From contig NZ_JAUFQT010000006.1 of the NCBI RefSeq assembly GCF_030409905.1, forward strand, positions 1 through 34,548: a stretch of DNA of 34,548 bases, in the 5' to 3' direction. Below the pieces are notes generated by a model, which did not search any database, was not told the origin of the DNA, and was given only the letters and a program-made list of their open reading frames with translations. The position numbers and the translations under genes were made by a program. Within the stretch, counting starts at the first letter, position 1, and each line of letters opens with the position of its first letter. This DNA is from Echinicola jeungdonensis (GTDB taxonomy: Bacteria > Bacteroidota > Bacteroidia > Cytophagales > Cyclobacteriaceae). Positions 20,455 through 30,756 of this stretch are shown here, one piece after another.

Positions 20455-21192
20455 ATGAAGGAAGCGATCGACAAGGAAAGAATCCCCAACCACATAGCTG
20501 TAATTATGGATGGCAATGGCCGATGGGCACAAAGTAAAGGTGCTCAACGGGTATTCGGCCACCGGAATGCTATTACAGCAGTAAGGGAAACCATAGAAGG
20601 TGCTAAAACTCTTGGCGTCAAATACCTTACCCTTTATACCTTTTCTACAGAAAACTGGTCCCGTCCTAAGTTGGAGGTGAATGCTATCATGGAACTGCTG
20701 GTAAAGACCCTTACCGACCAAGTCCCTGCCATGATTAAGGACAATATCAAGCTAGTAACTATTGGGGAGTTTTCCAGTTTGCCCAAAAGAGGGCAAGCCA
20801 AATTAAGGGAGGCCATGGAAAAAACCGCCTCAAATGATGGTTTAACCCTGATCCTAGCCTTAAGCTATAGTGGAAGATGGGAAATAAAAGAAGCAGTAAA
20901 AAGCATTGTTCAAAAAGTAGCTGACAAAAAAATGACCCGGAAGAAGTGACGGAAGAATTGATTTCTTCCCATTTACATACCCAGGATTATCCTGACCCTG
21001 AATTATTGATCAGGACAAGCGGGGAATTGAGAATCAGTAATTTCCTGCTTTGGCAATTGGCCTATACAGAGTTGTATTTCACAGATGTGTTGTGGCCTGA
21101 CTTTAGAAAAAGAGCACCTGTTGGAAGCGGTAAAAGATTTTCAAAAAAGAGAAAGACGCTTCGGGAAAACGGGAGCGCAGTTAAAATCATAA
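20455..21192 (+). CDS. uppS: Isoprenyl transferase (undecaprenyl diphosphate synthase)
   Basis: UppS extends farnesyl diphosphate with isopentenyl diphosphate to the C55 lipid carrier needed for peptidoglycan and polysaccharide export. It acts at the inner face of the membrane. The protein is 245 residues. [17 protein letters not shown] near residue 12 carries the catalytic aspartate, [16 protein letters not shown] follows, [12 protein letters not shown] is the FSTENW motif, and [17 protein letters not shown] contains the conserved RTSGE. A T is missing near 20931 and an A is extra near 21110, together moving the frame into that of bamA. ATG at 20455 is preferred; an in-frame TTG at 20416 adds 13 unconserved residues. 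It ends 5 bases before bamA. Confidence 0.95.
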
Positions 21193-21197
21193 GATTA

Positions 21198-23889
21198 ATG
21201 AGAAGAAGCTTAATTGTAGCCTGCTTACTCCTTTTTGCCGGAATAGCCGAAGCCCAGATCAGATTGGGCCAAAGCAGGTATTCCGTTCAAAAACCAGTAG
21301 ATATTGTTGATTTAAATTATGCCAATCCAAAAAAGTTCACCATAGCTGAGATTAAGGCTGTGGGGCTTTCTACCTTGGATGAAACGGCCATCATTTCCCT
21401 TTCTGGCCTGAAAGTGGGCGATGAAATCAATGTTCCCGGCGATGAAATTTCCAATGCATTGAAGAAGCTTTGGTCCCAGGGAATTATTGGGGACGTCAAG
21501 GTGATGGTTACCAAGATCGAAGGTGACGATATTTATTTGCTTTTAGACTTGACTGAAAGGCCCAGGTTTAGCCGAGTGGAATACAGTGGGGTAACCCAAA
21601 CCCAGGAAAGTGAGCTTAGAGATAAGGTCAATATTCGGGGTAGGGTGGTTCGTGATGACCTGCTTAATACTGCCAAAAGAAATATCAGGGAGTTTTTTGT
21701 AGACAAAGGGTTTCTAAATGCAGATGTAAGAGTATTGCAAGAAAGGGATACCACTTTTCCAAACAGTGTTAAGCTAAGGTTTGATGTGGACAAAAAGTCC
21801 AAGATCAAAATTAATGAAATCAAGATAGCTGGAAATGAAAATTTTGCTGATGCCAAGGTCAAGAAAAAAATGAAAAAGACCAATGAACATGCCCGTGTTC
21901 ATATTTTCAGGGATTTATTTACCCGCTTGTTTGAGGCAGATGCTGAAGATGTTTCCAAAGCCATTTCTCAAACAAATCCAGTTACTGATCAGGAGGTAAA
22001 AACCTATATCCATAAAAACTTTAAACTCAATTTCTTCAATTCTTCCAAATTCAATAAAAAGAATTCAGAAAGGATAAGGAAAAAGTAATCAACTTTTACC
22101 AAAACAAAGGTTACCGGGATGCAGAAATCCTCCGGGACTCTGTGTACACCTTTGATCCCCAAAGGGTAAATATTGATATAGAGCTAGAGGAGGGGAAACA
22201 GTATTATTACCGCGATATTACCTTTACCGGTAATTACATCCATTCTAATGAGGAACTCCATAATAGGCTGGGGATTGATAAAGGGGATATTTATAATAAG
22301 GAACTGTTGGATAAACGGATCAATTATGATCCCACCAGAGGGGATGATATCAGCTCCCTTTACCAAGATGATGGTTACCTCTTTTTTACCATTGAACCTG
22401 TAGAGGTCAATGTGGAAAAAGATTCCATTGATATTGAAATGAGGATTTTTGAAGGTCCTCAGGTTACTGTAAATAGTGTTCTATTGAGGGTAATGAGAGG
22501 ACATCCGACCATGTGGTCATGAGGGAAATCAGGATTTTGCCTGGGCAGAAATTTGACAGGTCTTTACTGGTTAGAACCATACGGGAATTGTCGCAGGTGG
22601 GCTATTTTAACCCTGAAACCATAGAACCTAATTTGCAGCCCAATTTTGAGGATGCCACTGTGGACATCACATTCCAACTGGAAGAAAGACCCAATGACCA
22701 AATCGAGTTATCAGGTGGTTGGGGAGGTTTCTATGGATTTGTGGGAACTGTTGGATTGGTATTTAATAACTTTTCCATAAAAAATATCAGTGATTTCTCC
22801 AAATGGAGACCTCTGCCCGTCGGAGATGGCCAAAAGCTTTCCCTTAGGGTACAGGCCAATGGAAAAAGCTTCCAGAATTACAGCTTCTCCTTCACCGAAC
22901 CTTGGTTTGGAGGAAGGAAACCCAATGCACTTTCCTTTAGCTTTAACCATTCCGTGCAAAGGCAATTGGATCTATACGACCGCTCCAACTTTGGAAATGA
23001 ACTTGGTTTCTTCAAAATTACCGGGCTGACCCTTGGTTTGGCCAAGCGGGTGACCTGGCCTGATGATTACTTTAATATCAGTAATTCCATCCAATTCCAG
23101 ATATATGAGTTTGATGAGTTTGGAAGAAGCTTGGGTTGAGCTATGCTACCGGGAAATCCAACAGTTTGACCCTGAATACTACTGTCTCCAGAAGTAATGT
23201 GGATAGCCCCATTTATCCAAGACGGGGATCCAATATTTCCCTTAGTGCTAGCTTCACACCGCCATATTCAGCATTTAATAATAATATAAGCAGGGAATCC
23301 CGGATGAGGAGAAATACAAATGGCTTGAATACCATAAATGGATGTTTGATGCCAAGTTCTACTCTCCTATGTTTGGTTCAAGCAAATTTGTAGTCAGTGC
23401 CCGGACCCATATGGGATTCCTGGGGTCTTATGGCAACAAAATAGGAATTATCCCACTTGAACGATTTGTAATGGGGGGTGATGGTATGACCTTCAATAAC
23501 TTCTCCCTTGGCCAGGAAATTGTAGGCTTGAGGGGTTATGAAAACCAGGTCTTGACTCCCGGAAGAGAAACAAGAGGACAGGCAGGTGCAGATCCTTTTG
23601 GAGGGATTGTTTACAACAAACATGTAATGGAAATGAGGTTCCTGGTTTCTCCCAACCCATCGGCAACCATCTTTTTACTTGGCTTTGCTGAAGCAGGGAA
23701 CAACTGGGGGAAATATGCAGAATTTAACCTTATGATTTGAAAAAATCTGCAGGTTTTGGGGCAAGGATTTTTATGCCTGCCTTTGGCCTATTGGGTATCG
23801 ATTGGGGATATGGGTTTGATCCAGCACCAGGTAGTGACCAGCCAAGTGGAGGAATGTTCCACTTTACCATCGGACAACAGTTTAGATAA
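21198..23889 (+). CDS. bamA: BamA-like outer-membrane protein assembly factor (POTRA + barrel)
   Basis: BamA folds and inserts beta-barrel proteins into the outer membrane and is normally essential. The corrected protein is about 895 residues, as expected for Bacteroidota. A signal peptide ([20 protein letters not shown]) is followed by POTRA-type repeats from about residue 45 to 450, for example [38 protein letters not shown] and [20 protein letters not shown]. The barrel begins near [25 protein letters not shown] is the loop-6 motif (VRGF in E. coli). The last residues, [11 protein letters not shown], form a typical closing strand. Frame errors occur repeatedly in this copy, for example a lost T near 23132. 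The first Skp-like gene starts 2 bases later, implying coupled translation. Confidence 0.94.
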
Positions 23890-23891
23890 AC

Positions 23892-24413
23892 ATGGAAAAG
23901 TGTTTAAAATTATTACTTTTGCTGCTGTTGCTATCTTCTGGTGTTATGGCCCAGAAGATAGGGTTTGTAGACTCGGAATATGTGCTAAATAAACATCCTG
24001 AGTATAAAAAAATTCAGGAGGATTTAAAGGCATTGGGTAATGCCTGGAAAAAAGAGGCACAGAATTTGGAGCAGGAGATAAAAGAAATGTACAATTCCCT
24101 AAAAGCAGAAGAAGTTTTGTTGACAGAGGAAATGTACAATGAAAGATTGGAGGCCATTAAAGAAAAGGAAAAGGAAGCAACGGCCTTTAACACCCGGGTT
24201 TTTGGCATAAAAGGCCAATATTATCAAAAACAGGCCGAATTGTTGCAGCCCCTTCAATCTGAAATATTTGATGCTATCGACAAGGTGGCAAAAAGACAGG
24301 GAATAGCAATTATGTTTGACAAGGCGGCAGATTTATCTATGATTTATACCGACCCGGTCCATGATTACTCAGACTTTGTCTTGGAAGAATTAGGATTAGA
24401 AGAAAATAAATAA
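23892..24413 (+). CDS. Skp/OmpH-like periplasmic chaperone (first of two)
   Basis: The only protein of the window intact here: 173 residues. It starts with a signal peptide rich in leucine (MEKCLKLLLLLLLLSSGVMA) and continues KIGFVDSEYVLNKHPEYKKI, the typical OmpH start. Residues about 40-125 are rich in Lys, Glu and Leu and should form the two long coiled-coil helices that make the Skp tentacles, gripping unfolded outer-membrane proteins in the periplasm. The C-terminal part (AIAIMFDKAADLSMIY-like strands) returns to the small trimer body. It sits directly behind bamA, its functional partner. The product binds clients and has no enzymatic activity. Confidence 0.9.
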   Translation: MEKCLKLLLLLLLLSSGVMAQKIGFVDSEYVLNKHPEYKKIQEDLKALGNAWKKEAQNLEQEIKEMYNSLKAEEVLLTEEMYNERLEAIKEKEKEATAFNTRVFGIKGQYYQKQAELLQPLQSEIFDAIDKVAKRQGIAIMFDKAADLSMIYTDPVHDYSDFVLEELGLEENK

Positions 24414-24431
24414 ATTTAATTAAAAAAAATT

Positions 24432-25009
24432 ATGAAATTAAGAATCATCCTTTCAGCGATTGCTTTGTTTGGCTTCGGTCTTGTAGCCCAAGCCCAGGAT
24501 AATATTAAAATTGGATATACCAATGTTGAAGCTTTGATGAGCCTGATGCCAGAAATGGAGCAAATTGATGCTGATATCAAAGATTATGGTATGCAGTTGC
24601 AAACCAATATCCAAACCAAGACTCAGAACTTCCAAAGAGAGGTGCAATCTTACCAACAAGCTGCCCAAACCATGACAGAAGATGCTAGAGCAGCCAAGGA
24701 AAAAGAACTCCAACAATTGCAACAGGAAGTTCAGAAATATGAGCAAGATGCCCAGACTTCTTACCAAAGAAAATTGAGTGAATTGCTGGAACCTGTACAA
24801 AACAAAGTGTTCAATGCAATCAATTCTGTAGCTGCTGAACACAATTATTCCCATATCTTCTCTGAAACTGCTGGACAAGCTCCAGTGCTCCTATATACCA
24901 AGGAAGCAGATAAATTTACTGAATTGGTAGCTGAAGAATTGGGAATGATCTTCCAGAATCTATGCCTGAAAATCCTGAATTGCCAACAAGAGCTCCAGGA
25001 AATAACTAA
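24432..25009 (+). CDS. Skp/OmpH-like periplasmic chaperone (second of two)
   Basis: About 192 residues. The signal peptide MKLRIILSAIALFGFGLVAQ precedes DNIKIGYTNVEALMSLMPEM, again the OmpH start. The middle (residues 45-130) is glutamine-rich coiled coil, such as LQQLQQEVQKYEQDAQTSYQ. The end carries a tail with Pro-Glu-Asn (ESMPENPELPTRAPGNN) that the first chaperone lacks. A T is missing near 24944, which turns GIDLPES into a false extension; copy 3 gives the correct reading. It begins 18 bases after the first chaperone and is followed by a terminator, so it ends the envelope transcript. It differs enough from the first to suggest distinct clients, which is inference. Confidence 0.89.
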
Positions 25010-25030
25010 AAAAACAAAGAAATCTTAGTA

Positions 25031-25057
25031 AAACCCGGGCCTTGTCCGGGTTTTTTT
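25031..25057 (+). terminator. Rho-independent terminator after second Skp-like gene, copy 2
   Basis: Eight-base perfect stem AAACCCGG / CCGGGTTT with a seven-base loop, followed by a T run to 25057. It separates the envelope cluster from the thioredoxin gene. The mirror copy lies at 26081-26107. Confidence 0.88.
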
Positions 25058-25226
25058 GTGCCCTTATCTTAAATCACATTGTAAACCATTATTTAAAAGC
25101 GGTAGATCCCTAAGTAAAGGTCAAAAAGTTCACTGACACTATCAATCAGGATTTAGAAATTCCCATTTCCAACTTAAATAAGGGCTTAATATTTATTTTA
25201 TTTTCAACTTTAACCCTTTAGAAAAT

Positions 25227-25530
25227 ATGGCCAAGAAGAAATTTAAAGATATCATCAGGCACTCAGAAGAAGCCATTTTAGTTGATTTTTATGCGGATTG
25301 GTGTGGGCCATGCCAAACTATGAATCCTGTTTAGAAGAAGTGGCCGAAGAGTTCTCCGGAAAGGTAAAAATCCTAAAGGTAAATATTGACAAAAACCAGC
25401 AAGCTGCATTAAGTTTTGCTGTCCGGTCGGTGCCTCATTTTATCCTTTTTAAAAAAGGAAAAATCCTTGGAGAAAGGGTGGGGTGATGACAAAAAGGGAT
25501 TTGCTTCAGAAACTAAAAGGTTGTGTTTAG
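25227..25530 (+). CDS. Thioredoxin-family protein, copy 2 (frameshifted)
   Basis: Same gene as the intact 25606-25911. A T is missing near 25331 right after the active-site segment, and another indel lies near 25472, so the frame is lost between them. The WCGPC active site is visible at about 25300-25315. The 169-base gap upstream, after the terminator, suggests its own promoter; I see an AT-rich stretch but no perfect TAnnTTTG box. Confidence 0.88.
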
Positions 25531-25544
25531 AAAAAGATTTTTTA

Positions 25545-25592
25545 ATATTTTTTGCTTTTGGGTTTCCAGGGAACCCAAAAGCAAAAAATATT
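25545..25592. repeat. Palindromic axis 2 (junction of copies 2 and 3)
   Basis: GCTTTTGGGTT at 25554-25564 is mirrored by AACCCAAAAGC at 25572-25582, with only seven bases between the arms, of which two or three pairs still match. Symmetry runs outward through the thioredoxin gene and then the whole unit. The slight asymmetry at the tip fits an ordinary read error. It lies about 38 bases beyond the thioredoxin stop. Confidence 0.95.
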
Positions 25593-25605
25593 AAAAAATC
25601 TTTTT

Positions 25606-25911
25606 CTAAACACAACCTTTTAGTTTCTGAAGCAAATCCCTTTTTGTCATCACCCCACCCTTTCTCCAAAGGATTTTTCCTTTTTTAAAAAGGATAAAAT
25701 GAGGCACCGACCGGACAGCAAAACTTAATGCAGCTTGCTGGTTTTTGTCAATATTTACCTTTAGGATTTTTACCTTTCCGGAGAACTCTTCGGCCACTTC
25801 TTCTAAAACAGGATTCATAGTTTGGCATGGCCCACACCAATCCGCATAAAAATCAACTAAAATGGCTTCTTCTGAGTGCCTGATGATATCTTTAAATTTC
25901 TTCTTGGCCAT
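25606..25911 (-). CDS. Thioredoxin-family protein
   Basis: Intact in this copy: 101 residues. The protein opens MAKKKFKDIIRHSEEAILVD and has DFYADWCGPCQTMNPVL near residues 20-36, with the CGPC redox pair of classical thioredoxins. SVPHFILFKKGKIL near residue 70 contains the cis-proline of the SVPT-type turn. The C-terminal helix (MTKRDLLQKLKGC) has an extra cysteine two residues from the end. No signal peptide is seen, so a cytoplasmic thiol-disulfide reductase is expected. Several thioredoxin-like proteins usually exist in these bacteria, so I do not assign trxA. Confidence 0.93.
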   Translation of the reverse strand: MAKKKFKDIIRHSEEAILVDFYADWCGPCQTMNPVLEEVAEEFSGKVKILKVNIDKNQQAALSFAVRSVPHFILFKKGKILWRKGGVMTKRDLLQKLKGCV

Positions 25912-26080
25912 ATTTTCTAAAGGGTTAAAGTTGAAAATAAAATAAATATTAAGCCCTTATTTAAGTTGGAAATGGGAATTTCTAAATCCTGATTGATAGT
26001 GTCAGTGAACTTTTTGACCTTTACTTAGGGATCTACCGCTTTTAAATAATGGTTTACAATGTGATTTAAGATAAGGGCAC

Positions 26081-26107
26081 AAAAAAACCCGGACAAGGCC
26101 CGGGTTT
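26081..26107 (-). terminator. Rho-independent terminator after second Skp-like gene, copy 3
   Basis: Same hairpin as 25031-25057 on the minus strand, with its T run shown as A at 26081-26087. It is identical in both copies. Confidence 0.88.
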
Positions 26108-26128
26108 TACTAAAGATTTCTTTGTTTT

Positions 26129-26706
26129 TTAGTTATTTCCTGGAGCTCTTGTTGGCAATTCAGGATTTTCAGGCATAGATTCTGGAAGATCAATTCCCAA
26201 TTCTTCAGCTACCAATTCAGTAAATTTATCTGCTTCCTTGGTATATAGGAGCACTGGAGCTTGTCCAGCAGTTTCAGAGAAGATATGGGAATAATTGTGT
26301 TCAGCAGCTACAGAATTGATTGCATTGAACACTTTGTTTTGTACAGGTTCCAGCAATTCACTCAATTTTCTTTGGTAAGAAGTCTGGGCATCTTGCTCAT
26401 ATTTCTGAACTTCCTGTTGCAATTGTTGGAGTTCTTTTTCCTTGCTGCTCTAGCATCTTCTGTCATGGTTTGGGCAGCTTGTTGGTAAGATTGCACCTCT
26501 CTTTGGAAGTTCTGAGTCTTGGTTTGGATATTGGTTTGCAACTGCATACCATAATCTTTGATATCAGCATCAATTTGCTCCATTTCTGGCATCAGGCTCA
26601 TCAAAGCTTCAACATTGGTATATCCAATTTTAATATTATCCTGGGCTTGGGCTACAAGACCGAAGCCAAACAAAGCAATCGCTGAAAGGATGATTCTTAA
26701 TTTCAT
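26129..26706 (-). CDS. Skp/OmpH-like chaperone (second of two), copy 3
   Basis: Mirror of 24432-25009. The break in this copy is near 26445-26450, where one base is lost in the segment encoding AAKEKELQQL. The C-terminus is correct here and shows the tail ESMPENPELPTRAPGNN. Combining this end with the copy 2 start gives a complete 192-residue protein. Confidence 0.89.
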
Positions 26707-26725
26707 AATTTTTGTTTAATTAAAT

Positions 26726-27247
26726 TTATTTATTTTCTTCTAATCCTAATTCTTCCAAGACAAAGTCTGAGTAATCATGGACCGGGTCGGTATAAATCAT
26801 AGATAAATCTGCCGCCTTGTCAAACATAATTGCTATTCCCTGTCTTTTTGCCACCTTGTCGATAGCATCAAATATTTCAGATTGAAGGGGCTGCAACAAT
26901 TCGGCCTGTTTTTGATAATATTGGCCTTTTATGCCAAAAAACCCGGGTGTTAAAGGCCGTTGCTTCCTTTTCCTTTTCTTTAATGGCCTCCAATCTTTCA
27001 TTGTACATTTCCTCTGTCAACAAAACTTCTTCTGCTTTTAGGGAATTGTACATTTCTTTTATCTCCTGCTCCAAATTCTGTGCCTCTTTTTTCCAGGCAT
27101 TACCAATGCCTTTAAATCCTCCTGAATTTTTTTATACTCAGGATGTTTATTTAGCACATATTCCGAGTCTACAAAACCTATCTTCTGGGCCATAACACCA
27201 GAAGATAGCAACAGCAGCAAAAGTAATAATTTTAAACACTTTTCCAT
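26726..27247 (-). CDS. Skp/OmpH-like chaperone (first of two), copy 3
   Basis: Mirror of the intact 23892-24413. One base is lost near 27102 (in the segment for KALGNAWKK) and an extra A appears near 26940 after NTRVF. The total length happens to equal that of copy 2 because the two errors cancel. Confidence 0.88.
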
Positions 27248-27249
27248 GT

Positions 27250-29937
27250 TTATCTAAACTGTTGTCCGATGGTAAAGTGGAACATTCCTCCACTTGGCTG
27301 GTCACTACCTGGTGCTGGATCAAACCCATATCCCCAATCGATACCCAATAGGCCAAAGGCAGCATAAAAATCCTTGCCCCAAAACCTGCAGATTTTTTCA
27401 AATCATAAGGGTTAAATTCTGCATATTTCCCCCAGTTGTTCCCTGCTTCAGCAAAGCCAAGTAAAAGATGGTTGCCGATGGGTTGGGAGAAACCAGGAAC
27501 CTCATTTCCATTACATGTTTGTTGTAAACAATCCTCCAAAAGGATCTGCACCTGCCTGTCCTCTTGTTTCTCTTCCGGGAGTCAAGACCTGGTTTTCATA
27601 ACCCCTCAAGCCTACAATTTCCTGGCCAAGGGAGAAGTTATTGAAGGTCATACCATCACCCCCCATTACAAATCGTTCAAGTGGGATAATTCCTATTTGT
27701 TGCCATAAGACCCCAGGAATCCCATATGGGTCCGGGCACTGACTACAAATTTGCTTGAACCAAACATAGGAGAGTAGAACTTGGCATCAAACATCCATTT
27801 ATGGTATTCAAGCCATTTGTATTTCTCCTCATCCGGGATTCCCTGCTTATATTATTATTAAATGCTGAATATGGCGGTGTGAAGCTAGCACTAAGGGAAA
27901 TATTGGATCCCGTCTTGGATAAATGGGGCTATCCACATTACTTCTGGAGACAGTAGTATTCAGGGTCAAACTGTTGGATTTCCCGGTAGCATAGCTCAAC
28001 CCAAAGCTTCTTCCAAACTCATCAAACTCATATATCTGGAATTGGATGGAATTACTGATATTAAAGTAATCATCAGGCCAGGTCACCCGCTTGGCCAAAC
28101 CAAGGGTCAGCCCGGTAATTTTGAAGAAACCAAGTTCATTTCCAAAGTTGGAGCGGTCGTATAGATCCAATTGCCTTTGCACGGAATGGTTAAAGCTAAA
28201 GGAAAGTGCATTGGGTTTCCTTCCTCCAAACCAAGGTTCGGTGAAGGAGAAGCTGTAATTCTGGAAGCTTTTTCCATTGGCCTGTACCCTAAGGGAAAGC
28301 TTTTGGCCATCTCCGACGGGCAGAGGTCTCCATTTGGAGAAATCACTGATATTTTTTATGGAAAAGTTATTAAATACCAATCCAACAGTTCCCACAAATC
28401 CATAGAAACCTCCCCAACCACCTGATAACTCGATTTGGTCATTGGGTCTTTCTTCCAGTTGGAATGTGATGTCCACAGTGGCATCCTCAAAATTGGGCTG
28501 CAAATTAGGTTCTATGGTTTCAGGGTTAAAATAGCCCACCTGCGACAATTCCCGTATGGTTCTAACCAGTAAAGACCTGTCAAATTTCTGCCCAGGCAAA
28601 ATCCTGATTTCCCTCATGACCACATGGTCGGATGTCCTCTCATTACCCTCAATAGAAACACTATTTACAGTAACCTGAGGACCTTCAAAAATCCTCATTT
28701 CAATATCAATGGAATCTTTTTCCACATTGACCTCTACAGGTTCAATGGTAAAAAAGAGGTAACCATCATCTTGGTAAAGGGAGCTGATATCATCCCCTCT
28801 GGTGGGATCATAATTGATCCGTTTATCCAACAGTTCCTTATTATAAATATCCCCTTTATCAATCCCCAGCCTATTATGGAGTTCCTCATTAGAATGGATG
28901 TAATTACCGGTAAAGGTAATATCGCGGTAATAATACTGTTTCCCCTCCTCTAGCTCTATATCAATATTTACCCTTTGGGGATCAAAGGTGTACACAGAGT
29001 CCGGAGGATTTCTGCATCCCGGTAACCTTTGTTTTGGTAAAAGTTGATTACTTTTTCCTTATCCTTTCTGAATTCTTTTTTATTGAATTTGGAAGAATGA
29101 AGAAATTGAGTTTAAAGTTTTTATGGATATAGGTTTTTACCTCCTGATCAGTAACTGGATTTGTTTGAGAAATGGCTTTGGAAACATCTTCAGCATCTGC
29201 CTCAAACAAGCGGGTAAATAAATCCCTGAAAATATGAACACGGGCATGTTCATTGGTCTTTTTCATTTTTTTCTTGACCTTGGCATCAGCAAAATTTTCA
29301 TTTCCAGCTATCTTGATTTCATTAATTTTGATCTTGGACTTTTGTCCACATCAAACCTTAGCTTAACACTGTTTGGAAAAGTGGTATCCCTTTCTTGCAA
29401 TACTCTTACATCTGCATTTAGAAACCCTTTGTCTACAAAAAACTCCCTGATATTTCTTTTGGCAGTATTAAGCAGGTCATCACGAACCACCCTACCCCGA
29501 ATATTGACCTTATCTCTAAGCTCACTTTCCTGGGTTTGGGTTACCCCACTGTATTCCACTCGGCTAAACCTGGGCCTTTCAGTCAAGTCTAAAAGCAAAT
29601 AAATATCGTCACCTTCGATCTTGGTAACCATCACCTTGACGTCCCCAATAATTCCCTGGGACCAAAGCTTCTTCAATGCATTGGAAATTTCATCGCCGGG
29701 AACATTGATTTCATCGCCCACTTTCAGGCCAGAAAGGGAAATGATGGCCGTTTCATCCAAGGTAGAAAGCCCCACAGCCTTAATCTCAGCTATGGTGAAC
29801 TTTTTTGGATTGGCATAATTTAAATCAACAATATCTACTGGTTTTTGAACGGAATACCTGCTTTGGCCCAATCTGATCTGGGCTTCGGCTATTCCGGCAA
29901 AAAGGAGTAAGCAGGCTACAATTAAGCTTCTTCTCAT
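27250..29937 (-). CDS. bamA: BamA-like outer-membrane assembly factor, copy 3
   Basis: Mirror of 21198-23889 and the best copy for the middle. 27847-28995 reads 380 residues without a break, from the last POTRA repeats into the barrel. The signal peptide and first POTRA repeats are continuous in 29308-29937. Breaks fall near 29340, 29095, 29000 and 27910, none shared with copy 2. The ATG lies 5 bases after the uppS stop. Confidence 0.94.
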
Positions 29938-29942
29938 TAATC

Positions 29943-30674
29943 TTATGATTTTAACTGCGCTCCCGTTTTCCCGAAGCGTCTTTCTCTTTTTTGAAAATCT
30001 TTTACCGCTTCCAACAGGTGCTCTTTTCTAAAGTCAGGCCACAACACATCTGTGAAATACAACTCTGTATAGGCCAATTGCCAAAGCAGGAAATTACTGA
30101 TTCTCAATTCCCCGCTTGTCCTGATCAATAATTCAGGGTCAGGATAATCCTGGGTATGTAAATGGGAAGAAATCAATTCTTCCGTCACTTCTTCCGGGTC
30201 AATTTTTTTGTCAGCTACTTTTGAACAATGCTTTTTACTGCTTCTTTTATTTCCATCTTCCACTATAGCTTAAGGCTAGGATCAGGGTTAAACCATCATT
30301 TGAGGCGGTTTTTTCCATGGCCTCCCTTAATTGGCTTGCCCTCTTTTGGGCAAACTGGAAAACTCCCCAATAGTTACTAGCTTGATATTGTCCTTAATCA
30401 TGGCAGGACTTGGTCGGTAAGGGTCTTTACCAGCAGTTCCATGATAGCATTCACCTCCAACTTAGGACGGGACCAGTTTTCTGTAGAAAAGGTATAAAGG
30501 GTAAGGTATTGACGCCAAGAGTTTTAGCACCTTCTATGGTTTCCCTTACTGCTGTAATAGCATTCCGGTGGCCGAATACCCGTTGAGCACCTTTACTTTG
30601 TGCCATCGGCCATTGCCATCCATAATTACAGCTATGTGGTTGGGGATTCTTTCCTTGTCGATCGCTTCCTTCAT
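29943..30674 (-). CDS. uppS: Isoprenyl transferase, copy 3
   Basis: Mirror of 20455-21192. The C-terminal third is uninterrupted here and ends [11 protein letters not shown], correcting the false tail seen in copy 2. The segment for [15 protein letters not shown] is also correct. Errors crowd 30220-30270 and 30400-30610, including a missing C near 30603 in the catalytic DGNGRWA region. Confidence 0.93.
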
Positions 30675-30756
30675 TCCTGTTATTGTCCTAACTATATTTT
30701 TTTGGCGGTACAAAAATGGTATTTCTTTTTAATATTCTATCCCAAATGTCATTTAA

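Larger units (their letters stand above)
12203..25568 (+). repeat. Copy 2 of the unit (complete, about 13366 bases)
   Basis: The only full passage, from axis 1 just beyond the metK terminator to axis 2 just beyond the thioredoxin gene. It holds 15 genes: four read leftward (metK, RsmI-like, hydrolase, pdxJ) and eleven read rightward. This copy should serve as the coordinate reference, with base calls corrected from copies 1 and 3. Confidence 0.95.

Noticed and set aside
20946..22088. A 380-codon open frame joining the UppS C-terminus to the BamA N-terminus.
   Set aside because: It arises from a lost T near 20931 and an extra A near 21110 that place the uppS tail in the bamA frame. Copy 3 shows uppS ending at its own stop, 5 bases before the bamA ATG. 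It is not a fusion protein.
24014..24208. Open frames opposite the Skp, BamA and NADK genes, for example on the minus strand at 24014-24208.
   Set aside because: They are antisense shadows of recognised genes, reappear wherever the gene reappears, and resemble no family I know.
25409..25688. Nearly identical open frames on both strands (about 86-90 codons) around 25409-25688.
   Set aside because: They read through palindromic axis 2, so both strands spell the same peptide. The frames come from the fold-back and do not exist in the template.
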